Source: Candidatus Thorarchaeota archaeon SMTZ1-45 (GTDB lineage: Archaea; Asgardarchaeota; Thorarchaeia; Thorarchaeales; Thorarchaeaceae). Taken from it: DNA of 39,366 nt. Under the pieces are notes generated by a model. The model worked only from the letters and a program-made list of their open reading frames with translations. It did no database searches and was not told the DNA's origin. Shown piece after piece: positions 32,013 to 39,366 of this stretch (positions are counted from its first letter, which is position 1; each line of letters opens with the position of its first letter). The stretch is taken from contig LRSL01000009.1 in the NCBI GenBank assembly GCA_001563335.1, positions 1 through 39,366 on the forward strand. The letters run 5' to 3'. Both the position numbers and the translations under genes were made by a program.

Positions 32013-33491
32013 ATGAGTAACGAAAAAGACGATACGAAACTTGTCATCTTTGACATGGACAAAGAGAACAACTTCCCTGATTGGTACACCGAGATATGTA
32101 GAGTTGCTGAGCTGGCAGATGTCAGGTATGGCGTGAAGGGATTTACCCCATTTCTTCCTTGGAGTTTCATGAGCATGAACCTGATGTTTGAAATCTTAGA
32201 AGATGTACTCCAGCGAAAGGACCATCTGCCCATGTTGTTTCCCACTGTGATTCCTGAGAGCAATCTCACAAAGGAGGCAGAACATATTGAGGGGTTCACT
32301 CCTCAGGTATTCTGGATTGAAGAAATCGGCGCAGGTGAAAAATTGGAGGAGCGATTGGCACTAAGACCCACAAGTGAAACTGCAATCTACCCTATGTATT
32401 CACTCTGGGTACGTAGCTGGCGTGATCTCCCCATGAAAAGATACCAGCGATGTTCTGTCTTCAGATCAGAGGTAAAGAGTACACGTCCATTTCTGCGTGG
32501 AAGAGAGTTTCTGTGGATTGAGAGTCATAATGTCTATGCTACTCATGAAGAAGGAAAAGCACAAGTCATTGAGGACTTGGAAACCTCTAAAGAAGTCTGT
32601 ACAGATAACTTCGGACTACCTGTCATGGTGTTTCGAAGAAGCCAATGGGATAAATTTCCTGGTGGTTTGAACACATATGCTGCGGACACATTAATGCCGG
32701 ATGGTAAGGTGATTCAGCTCCCTTCAACGCATGACTTGGGTGATAACTTTGCCAAAGCCTTTGACATTAAATTTCTCAGCAAGGACAATGAAACAGTCTA
32801 TGCATGGCAGACGTGCTATGGACCTGCCATCTCGAGAATTTATGGTGCAATGATCTCTGTTCATGGCGATAATAAGGGCCTCAGACTGCCTTTCAAGGTC
32901 GCTCCCTATCAGGTGGTGATTGTCCCTATATTCAAGGGGAAAAACATTGACACTGTTCTAAAATATTGTAAAGACATCAAGAAGCTGTTGAAGAAGTCCG
33001 GAATTCGAGTTCATCTTGATGATAGCGACATGACTCCTGGTTGGAAATATCATTACTGGGAAATGAAAGGAGTCCCCATACGAGTAGAGGCTGGTCCCCG
33101 TGACATCAAACACAACAGTGTTGTGTTGTTCCGTCGAGATACTATGAAACGCCAAACTGTAAACTTGAAAGAAGTGAAAAAGAGGGTCGTAGCTCTAGGA
33201 AAAGAAATTGATGCTAACCTTCTCAAGATGGCTGAGGCTAAGTTTGAAGGTCTTATTGTCGATGCAGAACGCCTTGGGGAGATAGACGATGCATTGGACC
33301 ATGGGAAAATTGCACGAGTCCCCTTCTGTTCCATAGAGATGGATGCTTATTCCTGTGCTGAACAGATCGAGAAGAACACCCGGGGCGAAATCCGTGGGAC
33401 CCGAATCGACATCGATGAAGAACCTGAGGGAGTCTGCGTTGTATGTGGGAAGGTAGCCAAAGAGGTCGTTTATATAGCCCGCTCCTATTAG
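32013..33491 (+). CDS. proS: prolyl-tRNA synthetase (archaeal/eukaryotic type)
   Basis: This 492-aa class II synthetase charges tRNA-Pro. Motif 1 'LPMLFPTVIPESNLTKE' (about 71-87), motif 2 'RCSVFRSEVKSTRPFLRGREFLWIESH' (about 145-172) and motif 3 'SVHGDNKGLRLPF' (about 282-294) are present. The C-terminal anticodon-binding and zinc domains follow ('CSIEMDAYSC', 'CVVCGKVAKEVVYIARSY'). The ends 'CVVC' and the final Tyr are typical of the archaeal form, and the bacterial editing insertion is absent. GAGGA about 8 nt before the ATG supports the start. Confidence 0.95.
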   Translation: MSNEKDDTKLVIFDMDKENNFPDWYTEICRVAELADVRYGVKGFTPFLPWSFMSMNLMFEILEDVLQRKDHLPMLFPTVIPESNLTKEAEHIEGFTPQVFWIEEIGAGEKLEERLALRPTSETAIYPMYSLWVRSWRDLPMKRYQRCSVFRSEVKSTRPFLRGREFLWIESHNVYATHEEGKAQVIEDLETSKEVCTDNFGLPVMVFRRSQWDKFPGGLNTYAADTLMPDGKVIQLPSTHDLGDNFAKAFDIKFLSKDNETVYAWQTCYGPAISRIYGAMISVHGDNKGLRLPFKVAPYQVVIVPIFKGKNIDTVLKYCKDIKKLLKKSGIRVHLDDSDMTPGWKYHYWEMKGVPIRVEAGPRDIKHNSVVLFRRDTMKRQTVNLKEVKKRVVALGKEIDANLLKMAEAKFEGLIVDAERLGEIDDALDHGKIARVPFCSIEMDAYSCAEQIEKNTRGEIRGTRIDIDEEPEGVCVVCGKVAKEVVYIARSY

Positions 33492-33558
33492 AGCAGAAGT
33501 CCACAGATATCCGGATATGATATTGGAGAATCGTGGTAACCATTTGGAAGTTGAGTGG

Positions 33559-34542
33559 ATGAAAGTACTAGTTCCCTATCCTGATGAACTTGTCAAGATA
33601 TTCAAAACCATAATTGGTGACCAAGCTGAAGTTATTCAGTCGGAACGTACAACAGAGTCGATGCTTGAAATTGGTGGGGACGCGGAAATCATCGGGTCTG
33701 TCATCGTTCCTAGTGAATATATTCGAAAAGCATCGAATCTTCGTATGATTCAAACATTTGGAGCTGGAATCGATAGTGTAGACCTTGATGCTGTGAGAGA
33801 GCGTGGCGACATCATTGTCTGTAACAATCATGTCAACTCTGCTGAAGTCGCTGAATTTGCAATATCGTTGCTTCTCGCGGTTGCCAAGAATCTCATTCCA
33901 AGTGACAGAGAACTTAGAACTGGGAATTGGGTCCATAGATGGGGTGGTCCTGTTCCAAATATCGAGATTCGAGGAAAAAAAGTTCTCATCATTGGATTAG
34001 GTCACATTGGTGCTGATATAGCTAAAAGATTGAGGTCTTTTGAAGTCACAATTACTGCTGCAACTCGAAGTGGAACCTCAAGCAATGATAATCTTGTAGA
34101 TCATATTGTTGGTATTGATGAAGTAAAACCCCATGTTTCAGACTCAGACCTTGTAATCCTGTCCCTGCCCCTGACGGATGAATCTGAGGGTCTTGTTAAC
34201 AGAGAGTTCCTCTCCTGGATGAAACCAACCTCCATTTTAGTGAACATATCTCGCGCTCAAATCATTGACGAACAAGCACTCTATGAAGCGCTAAAGGAAA
34301 AACGGATTCATGGTGCAGGAATTGATGTGTGGTGGAGATATCCCACACAATGGCGCGGAATAGCAGTCCCACCCTCTGATGTACCATTTCACGAGCTCGA
34401 TAACATTGTAATCTCACCTCATAGAGCGGCATATTCAGCAAACACTGAGCGTGAATTGTTCCAGTTTGCAGCATCAAACATTCTCCGATTCATTCGTGGT
34501 GAAACTCCCTTGAACATAGTAGACCTCGAACGGGGCTATTAA
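33559..34542 (+). CDS. D-isomer-specific 2-hydroxyacid dehydrogenase
   Basis: This NAD-dependent oxidoreductase of 327 aa belongs to the D-2-hydroxyacid dehydrogenase family. Seen are the N-terminal substrate domain, the Rossmann motif 'KVLIIGLGHIGADIAKRL' (about 144-161), the catalytic Arg in 'LVNISRAQIIDEQAL', and the His in 'VISPHRAAYS' near the C terminus. The substrate (glycerate, phosphoglycerate, glyoxylate or other) is not decidable. The open frame begins at 33517, but the ATG at 33559 (MKVLVPYPDEL), preceded by purine-rich GGAAGTTGAGTGG, is the better start. Confidence 0.88.
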   Translation: MKVLVPYPDELVKIFKTIIGDQAEVIQSERTTESMLEIGGDAEIIGSVIVPSEYIRKASNLRMIQTFGAGIDSVDLDAVRERGDIIVCNNHVNSAEVAEFAISLLLAVAKNLIPSDRELRTGNWVHRWGGPVPNIEIRGKKVLIIGLGHIGADIAKRLRSFEVTITAATRSGTSSNDNLVDHIVGIDEVKPHVSDSDLVILSLPLTDESEGLVNREFLSWMKPTSILVNISRAQIIDEQALYEALKEKRIHGAGIDVWWRYPTQWRGIAVPPSDVPFHELDNIVISPHRAAYSANTERELFQFAASNILRFIRGETPLNIVDLERGY

Positions 34543-34615
34543 TCATCCAATGCAAAAAATGTAGGAGAACTTCTATCCCCCTATCATATCTGATTGTAAT
34601 AGGGAGTATGGTTTC

Positions 34616-36904
34616 ATGGAACGTACATTATACCTCAGTGAGTCGGAGAGTCAAGACTTTAAGGAAAGCCTCAATCATCGCAGAGGAAACAGTCAATATT
34701 CGGGGGACGACGCATTGACCCTAGAAAGTCTTTCAGAAATACCTGGCGTAGGTGAGAAAGTCAAGCAAGCCCTTATTGATCACTTCGGAAGCGAAACTCT
34801 AGCTCTCAAAGTGATCCATGACTCACGAGTTGACCTAGTAGCTGCTGTACCAGGCATTGGATCTAGACAAGCAGTCAACCTTGTCAAAGGCGCATTTGAG
34901 AAGGAATTTGGTGCAAGCTCTAACATGCTACTTCGTAGTCAGGACATCAGGAAAATATACGAGTCAACCCTTGAAATCATTCGAAGTTACGCAAATACGA
35001 CCTATGCGAAGGATAAACTATTCCTCTATTTTCCACTGCCCCCGGAGAAATTGGATGTCATTCTTGAGAGGCAGAAGTATTTCACAGATGCAGCTCAGAT
35101 GTCCAGAGAACTTACACATGACCAGCGAGAGAAGTTAAGGGACCTTCTGAGCCAGGTCAGAGGGCTCTATCGGCGGGTTAAACCACGTAGACTCGAAGGC
35201 CGTGTAATCATCACAAATGATGACAAAGTGTTTGACACATTAGTCAAGGATGGAGTTGATAGATGGTGTCCTGTCTATGTGCTATCTGAGGGTGAAAATG
35301 CTGCTGACTATGCCCACGGTTATGATTTGGTTCTATTCATATCGCCTCTGGGAATCTATGATGACTCGGTAGACATGCTTGATAATGTAGAGATCCTAGG
35401 AAAGGATTGGTCAATCGAGGATGTGCTTCCAGAGAAGACAGTGAGCTTCTATGCCCGTAATTATCGTGTGATTGATGCATCATGTAAGATTGTCGATGCG
35501 TTCAACGAGCTTCCGACGAATGACTCAGTCTACACTTTCACATCTGGACTAGACTTTGATCGACTCACAAAAGTGGGTGAGGTTCTCAGGAATTTGGATG
35601 AGGATGGTGACCTGGCTCAGGGTATCGATGCTGACCTTGATAGATACCGAAATGCGGTAAAGATATTCCCAACTGCAATAGCCGAAACTGAGGCATGGCT
35701 GAATGACGAAATAACCTCACGGATTTCAAAGAGTGAGGTCACACTTGGCGGTCAACAAATCATCAGTATCCTACAATCTGCTGACATGGAGGGAGCAGAT
35801 GGAAGTGCGTTGCGAAATATGTTGCCAGCTGAGATAGTTGAAACCTTCACAACAACGCTCCAAGAAGCCGAGGACAAGCTAGTTCAGTTGCTACGACTCA
35901 CACTACGAGAGGCTGATTGGGTGACAGGTATCATCAGTGAAGAGATCTCACTTCCTGTAAGGATGGTACCCAATCAAATCAATGATCTCGAGGACAAGCT
36001 AAGACGCAGATTCGCTGACAGGCAGTTCCGGTTAATCAAGAAGTTCGCAAATGAGCTTGATGAATTAAAGGAGGTCGTGACCCAGGCAGTCCAGACACTC
36101 CTTGAGTTTGATTTATTCCTCGCTGTAGGACTGTTTTCAGCGGACTATGCACTAAATACGCCTGAAATCTCACTTGAGTACTCTGGAGTTGGTGTTCAAG
36201 GAGCAACGAACTTATTCTTGATGGAGAGTTATCTTAGGGGAAAACATGGAGCTGTCGAACCTATCGATTATGCCATCGGAAAGACTCCCTATCAGCCTAC
36301 GGGCACGAATGGGGAGAACTGTGCAATCTTGTCTGGGGCAAACAGTGGTGGAAAGACCACTACAATTCAGACACTCGCCCAGATAGTTGTCTTAGCTCAG
36401 TCCGGATTACCAGTTCCTGCCAAGAAGGCATATCTCCCAGTCTTTGAGGAACTATACTTCTTCTACAAGAGTAGAGGCATGGTGAGTGCTGGTGCTTTTG
36501 AAACAACTCTGAAACAGTTTGCAGAGATTGTCGTTTCAGAAAAGGCGAAGCTGGCGCTCTTTGATGAAGTTGAAGCAATAACTGAGCCCGGAAGTGCTGC
36601 TAATGTCATTGCAGGGCTCATTGAGATTCTTCAGAGCGATCCCAAAACTTCTACAGTCATATGCAGTCACCTAGCCAGAGAGATAAATGAGGTGACTGAT
36701 GCTCCTATCAGAGTGGATGGAATCGAGGCTAGAGGGCTTGATGAAAATCTGGAGCTGATTGTAGATAGAACTCCCAAGTTTGGAATACTGGCACGCAGTA
36801 CGCCAGAGCTCATTGTGGAAAGACTTTCAAAACTAGCCAAAAGTCCCAAGAAGGAAGTCTACACTAAGATCTTGGAAAATCTCACCAGAGTTCGGTCCAA
36901 ATGA
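34616..36904 (+). CDS. archaeal MutS-family ATPase with N-terminal helix-hairpin-helix
   Basis: This 762-aa protein is related to MutS2-type proteins. The N terminus carries two helix-hairpin-helix units ('LSEIPGVGEKVKQALIDHFG' and 'LVAAVPGIGSRQAVNLVKGAFE', about 35-95) for DNA binding. A long clamp/lever region follows. The C-terminal ABC-type ATPase has Walker A 'SGANSGGKTT' (Lys580), Walker B 'LALFDEVEAITEPGSA' and 'TVICSHLARE'. MutS2's Smr nuclease domain is absent. Such proteins in archaea may act on branched DNA or recombination intermediates. The gene overlaps the Vps29-like phosphoesterase by ATGA, so they are translated together. Confidence 0.88.
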   Translation: MERTLYLSESESQDFKESLNHRRGNSQYSGDDALTLESLSEIPGVGEKVKQALIDHFGSETLALKVIHDSRVDLVAAVPGIGSRQAVNLVKGAFEKEFGASSNMLLRSQDIRKIYESTLEIIRSYANTTYAKDKLFLYFPLPPEKLDVILERQKYFTDAAQMSRELTHDQREKLRDLLSQVRGLYRRVKPRRLEGRVIITNDDKVFDTLVKDGVDRWCPVYVLSEGENAADYAHGYDLVLFISPLGIYDDSVDMLDNVEILGKDWSIEDVLPEKTVSFYARNYRVIDASCKIVDAFNELPTNDSVYTFTSGLDFDRLTKVGEVLRNLDEDGDLAQGIDADLDRYRNAVKIFPTAIAETEAWLNDEITSRISKSEVTLGGQQIISILQSADMEGADGSALRNMLPAEIVETFTTTLQEAEDKLVQLLRLTLREADWVTGIISEEISLPVRMVPNQINDLEDKLRRRFADRQFRLIKKFANELDELKEVVTQAVQTLLEFDLFLAVGLFSADYALNTPEISLEYSGVGVQGATNLFLMESYLRGKHGAVEPIDYAIGKTPYQPTGTNGENCAILSGANSGGKTTTIQTLAQIVVLAQSGLPVPAKKAYLPVFEELYFFYKSRGMVSAGAFETTLKQFAEIVVSEKAKLALFDEVEAITEPGSAANVIAGLIEILQSDPKTSTVICSHLAREINEVTDAPIRVDGIEARGLDENLELIVDRTPKFGILARSTPELIVERLSKLAKSPKKEVYTKILENLTRVRSK

Positions 36905-37476
36905 GTCAACGAGTCCTAGTCTTTGGAGATGCTCATATCCCCGCACGAAGAGATTCCATTCCTGAGGCTTTCTACACTCATATACAAGAAACCACCTATG
37001 ATTTGGCTCTGATTACTGGAGACCTTGTACGGGAATCAGATATGCGGTCTGCTCTTCCCCCTCTTCCACGGAGTTTCATTGTTGTTGGGAACATGGACTA
37101 TAGTAGTCAGTATAACTTTCACGAACAGATTCAACTTGATGAGTTCAATATCCTTTTACTTCATGGCACCCAACTCCGACCTAGGGGCAACATTAAACAG
37201 CTCTCAGAGATTGTGCAGAAGATAGGAGCTGACATAGCTATTCATGGTCACACTCATACAGCCTCCATTGAACTCTACAAAGACCAGCTGTTTCTGAATC
37301 CTGGAACCATTTCAGGAGCCACAGGTGGTTGGGCTGGTAAGACTGATGCCAGTTTCATCGAACTTGAAGTGAGCAAAGACAGATTACTGGTAACACTCTT
37401 CCACACTGATTGGAAGGTTGTGAAAGAATCAACTGTACGATTCAGAAAACATGAGAGTCGAATTATACGACTCTAA
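36901..37476 (+). CDS. Vps29/MJ0936-like metallophosphoesterase
   Basis: This 191-aa calcineurin-like phosphoesterase has metal ligands in place: Asp10 and His12 ('GDAHIPARR'), Asp41 ('TGDL'), Asn64 ('VGNMD'), His88 ('LLHGTQL'), and His117/His119 ('HGHTHT'). The motifs 'GDAHIPARRDSIPEAF' and 'LNPGTISGA' closely resemble eukaryotic Vps29 (the retromer subunit), a family that is catalytically weak. Here the ligands are intact, so activity on small phosphodiesters as in MJ0936 is likely. The ATGA overlap with the MutS-like gene couples their translation. Its stop overlaps the convergent hypothetical gene by 4 bp. Confidence 0.88.
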   Translation: MSQRVLVFGDAHIPARRDSIPEAFYTHIQETTYDLALITGDLVRESDMRSALPPLPRSFIVVGNMDYSSQYNFHEQIQLDEFNILLLHGTQLRPRGNIKQLSEIVQKIGADIAIHGHTHTASIELYKDQLFLNPGTISGATGGWAGKTDASFIELEVSKDRLLVTLFHTDWKVVKESTVRFRKHESRIIRL

Positions 37477-38090
37477 TAATCTCCCCATGGGTCCGGACTC
37501 AAGAGCCTCATGTAGATTCGTTTGAGTATGTTAGAACTTACAAGTACAGCATCTCTGGTTGTGCTCTGGATGTCAACGGTCTTGGATGACACCTTGGGTG
37601 ATCCTAGAATCTTTCCGAACATCCCCCTCTTTCCTTTGCCACCTCCAAATGGTTTGACAATTTCAAGAGCCACCTTTTCAATCTCTTCTTCAGGAAAGAT
37701 ATCCCGTGTAAATCTAAGTTCTTCAAAGAATATTGAGAGGGTTTCTTTCACAGCCATTTTATCTGGAGGATCCTCTGGCAACTCAGAAACTATGTCCAAT
37801 GCTCTTTTCCTGAGATTCGATGATAATATTGACTGAATCTCCTCAGCAAGCTCACGGTTCAACGCGCATGCAACACCAATATTGATCATGAGAATCCTGA
37901 TTCGATCAAGAAGCATTCCTATGTTGCTACCGATCAATGATTTGCTCCTCATCGAAACCAGCCAGTCCTCATAGGTTTCATTGACCGTGCGTAACTCCTC
38001 CTCATACTTGACAAGTTTATCAATCTCTTCAGGTGGGATCAATGTGCACCACACGGTCATCTGGACATGGTTGCTGGACTCAGGTGACAT
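37473..38090 (-). CDS. helical protein of unknown function
   Basis: This is a 205-aa soluble protein that I do not recognise. It is mainly helical, with heptad-like stretches in 'EEIDKLVKYEEELRTVNETYEDWLV' and 'ALNRELAEEIQSILSSNLRKRALDIVSEL'. A Gly-Lys-rich loop 'FGGGKGKRGMFGKILG' (about 150-164) separates it from a C-terminal segment 'DIQSTTRDAVLVSSNILKRIYMRLL'. No signal or membrane segment is present. It ends across the stop of the Vps29-like gene, on the other strand. Confidence 0.6.
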   Translation of the reverse strand: MSPESSNHVQMTVWCTLIPPEEIDKLVKYEEELRTVNETYEDWLVSMRSKSLIGSNIGMLLDRIRILMINIGVACALNRELAEEIQSILSSNLRKRALDIVSELPEDPPDKMAVKETLSIFFEELRFTRDIFPEEEIEKVALEIVKPFGGGKGKRGMFGKILGSPKVSSKTVDIQSTTRDAVLVSSNILKRIYMRLLSPDPWGDY

Positions 38091-38191
38091 ATCATTGGAC
38101 TCGTCGTTCTCCGTTTTCAGTATTACTTGTGTATGTCTTTGCGCTTGTGAATTACTTCTAATACCCAGTTGACTTGCGTTCTGGGGTGGTT

Positions 38192-38467
38192 ATGGATATG
38201 ACAAGGTACAAGGTGACAATCGAAGTAATTGATATTCTGGGAGAGGGCAAGTGTTCCATGGACCAAAAAGTGGGCGATACCTATAGCTATCCTGAAGACA
38301 GAGGAAAAATGTGTCCCAGTTCATTTCATAATCTCTTTCCGTGGATAATGGTAATGGAATCTGGTGGAAGCTTTTTTGGTTCAGTGGAAGACCATATGAC
38401 AACTGGCTGTCCCGACTATAGACACCAAGTCGTTTACAAGATCTCCCGAAAAATTGTTGAAGACTGA
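38192..38467 (+). CDS. TIGR04076-family small protein
   Basis: The 91-aa protein matches the TIGR04076 pattern as I know it: 'KVTIEVID', a mid Cys ('GKCSMDQKVGDTY'), 'GKMCPSSFHNLFPWIMVMESGG', and a C-terminal 'CPDYRHQVVYKISR'. Three conserved Cys (about residues 16, 36 and 71) suggest a metal or redox site, but no function is known. The frame opens at a TTG (38174). A GGGGTGG at 38183-38189 is more consistent with one of two ATGs at 38192 or 38198. Confidence 0.78.
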   Translation: MDMTRYKVTIEVIDILGEGKCSMDQKVGDTYSYPEDRGKMCPSSFHNLFPWIMVMESGGSFFGSVEDHMTTGCPDYRHQVVYKISRKIVED

Positions 38468-38505
38468 TCTCTTTTATATGCACTAGACAGTTAGAGGATA
38501 GTTCC

Positions 38506-38877
38506 ATGGACGATGAAGCAGAGTATTCAATCAGCACTGATATCGAGTATGGTCCACTCGAATTGATTGATATTCCAAATCTAATCCAAGCAAGTAGGAA
38601 GAAATGGCAGAACTTCTCTTTATGCGAGGTGAATGATTGCGTTGTTAGGTTAGGTGTAATCCATGGAGAGTTTCATTGGCACAAACACGATAATGAGGAT
38701 GAATTCTTCTATGTGATTGATGGATCGTTACATATTGACACAGAAAATAAAGTTCATAGTCTGAAATCAGGACAGGGTTTCCTGGTGCCAAAAGGAGTCA
38801 TTCATCGAACAAGAGCTCCAGAACGTACATCCATCTTGATGATTGAGGGAAAGACAGTGACTCCAACCGGAGACTAG
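38506..38877 (+). CDS. cupin-domain protein
   Basis: This 123-aa single-cupin protein has motif 1 'GEFHWHKHDNEDEFFYVIDGSLHID' (HxH and Glu metal ligands, about 57-81) and motif 2 'PKGVIHRTRAPERTSILMIEG' (last His ligand). It probably binds a divalent metal and acts on a small sugar or acid. The substrate is unknown. It lies 38 bp after the TIGR04076-like gene and 43 bp before the GNAT gene, so these three may form a short operon. Confidence 0.85.
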   Translation: MDDEAEYSISTDIEYGPLELIDIPNLIQASRKKWQNFSLCEVNDCVVRLGVIHGEFHWHKHDNEDEFFYVIDGSLHIDTENKVHSLKSGQGFLVPKGVIHRTRAPERTSILMIEGKTVTPTGD

Positions 38878-38920
38878 AAGCATCGAATTCAAAAGATTAC
38901 TTAGGACATTCTAATATGCC

Positions 38921-39366
38921 ATGGAAAACATTCGGCCTCTTCGAGATTCAGACAGGGAAGACATCCTTGAGATTGCTAAACACACATGGGAAGGTCATGA
39001 CTATGTACCATACTTCTTTGATGCGTGGATTAAGGACAAAGACTCATACACTGCTGCTATTGAGAGAAATGGACATGTTGTCGCTTTGGCAAATCTTAGA
39101 GTGATTGAGAATGGGCGAACTGGATGGATGGAGGGACTTCGCGTCCATCCAGACTATAGAGGTCAAGGGCTTGCATCCATTCTAACCCAGCATGTTGTGA
39201 AATTAGCAAGGGAGATTTCAGTCGAACGTATTCGATATACAACTGCTGTTGACAATGAGAAATCTATCCATCTTGGAGAATCTGTAGGCATGAAGAGAAT
39301 ATTCGATCTCGCCGTTCATTGGCAAGACAGAATGGATGAGGTGTCTTTGAGCGCTCCAGTCAGTTC
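38921..39366 (+). CDS. GNAT-family N-acetyltransferase (cut by window end)
   Basis: This reading frame starts at an ATG and is still open at the last base, so it is incomplete here (148 residues visible). I translated it by hand. It begins 'MENIRPLRDSDREDILEIAK', has the acetyl-CoA motif 'VHPDYRGQGLASILTQHVV' (the R-x-x-G-x-G/A signature is 'YRGQGLA'), and a motif B-like 'TTAVDNEKSIHLGESVGMKRIF'. Its substrate is unknown. It follows the cupin gene closely on the same strand. Confidence 0.85.
   Translation, partial: MENIRPLRDSDREDILEIAKHTWEGHDYVPYFFDAWIKDKDSYTAAIERNGHVVALANLRVIENGRTGWMEGLRVHPDYRGQGLASILTQHVVKLAREISVERIRYTTAVDNEKSIHLGESVGMKRIFDLAVHWQDRMDEVSLSAPVS

Noticed and set aside
38916..39104. 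62-aa frame starting at 38916
   Set aside because: It is a shifted frame over the GNAT gene that starts at 38921 and runs past the window end.
1..39366. CRISPR array or insertion sequence
   Set aside because: No regularly spaced direct repeats and no transposase or integrase reading frame was seen in the window.

Overview
The window is archaeal chromosomal DNA. The evidence is an archaeal/eukaryotic-type prolyl-tRNA synthetase, a proteasome beta subunit, isopentenyl phosphate kinase, a CTP-dependent riboflavin kinase fused to a winged helix, Taw1, Trm5, NadM, DUF371, an archaeal translin homologue, Bat-type HTH regulators, and a tRNA-Lys gene with archaeal bulge-helix-bulge introns. Shine-Dalgarno motifs (GGAGG) about 6-10 nt before starts, with some TTG and GTG starts, are common. 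An Asgard-type archaeon would fit, for example because the phosphoesterase looks like Vps29 and the DNA is moderately AT-rich, but the sequence alone does not settle the lineage.

Layout. 1-4.5 kb: a loose set of accessory genes (RraA-like protein, Bat-type regulator, DinB-like protein, small membrane proteins, an exported BPL_N/amidotransferase-like protein). 4.1-12.5 kb: an unusual block. It starts with a decayed copy of a tRNA-Lys promoter and 5' end, followed by an intact tRNA-Lys(CUU) gene that carries two introns (anticodon loop 37/38 and T-loop). Downstream, in the same orientation, lie five degenerate copies of the tRNA-Lys 3' tail (T-loop, T-stem, acceptor, CCA) at about 7.28, 8.25, 9.05, 9.54 and 12.46 kb. 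They cut the DNA into segments that carry one gene each (giant beta-helix surface protein, CPBP-family membrane protein, two unknown membrane proteins) or three genes (unknown, Pcm, nitronate monooxygenase-like). This is what serial integration at a tRNA 3' end would leave. 12.5-18.3 kb: a DfsB/DinB-like protein, a GNAT protein, a second Bat-type regulator next to a perfect 20-bp palindrome, and a convergent pair of a class III aminotransferase/racemase-like enzyme and an N-acyl-D-amino-acid deacylase.

18.5-38 kb: a compact housekeeping block. It holds polyprenol kinase-like plus isopentenyl phosphate kinase (lipid synthesis); a GT4 glycosyltransferase; a nucleotidyltransferase-like protein; Trm5; DUF371; Pcm; then a minus-strand run of psmB, B12/radical-SAM protein, Taw1, translin homologue and riboflavin kinase. 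Next come a NOG1-like GTPase, RtcA, NadM, ProS, a 2-hydroxyacid dehydrogenase, a HhH-MutS ATPase coupled to the Vps29-like phosphoesterase, an unknown helical protein, a TIGR04076-like protein, a cupin and a GNAT protein cut off by the window end. Trm5 and Taw1 carry out consecutive early steps of wyosine synthesis at G37 of tRNA-Phe.

The most noteworthy points are the tRNA-tail-delimited gene segments and their relation to the T-loop intron, a family of similar palindromes near the two Bat-type regulators, a proteasome beta subunit that has Ala where the catalytic Thr1 should be, and the pairing of a possible amino-acid racemase with a D-aminoacylase. No CRISPR array, insertion sequence or integrase gene was seen.
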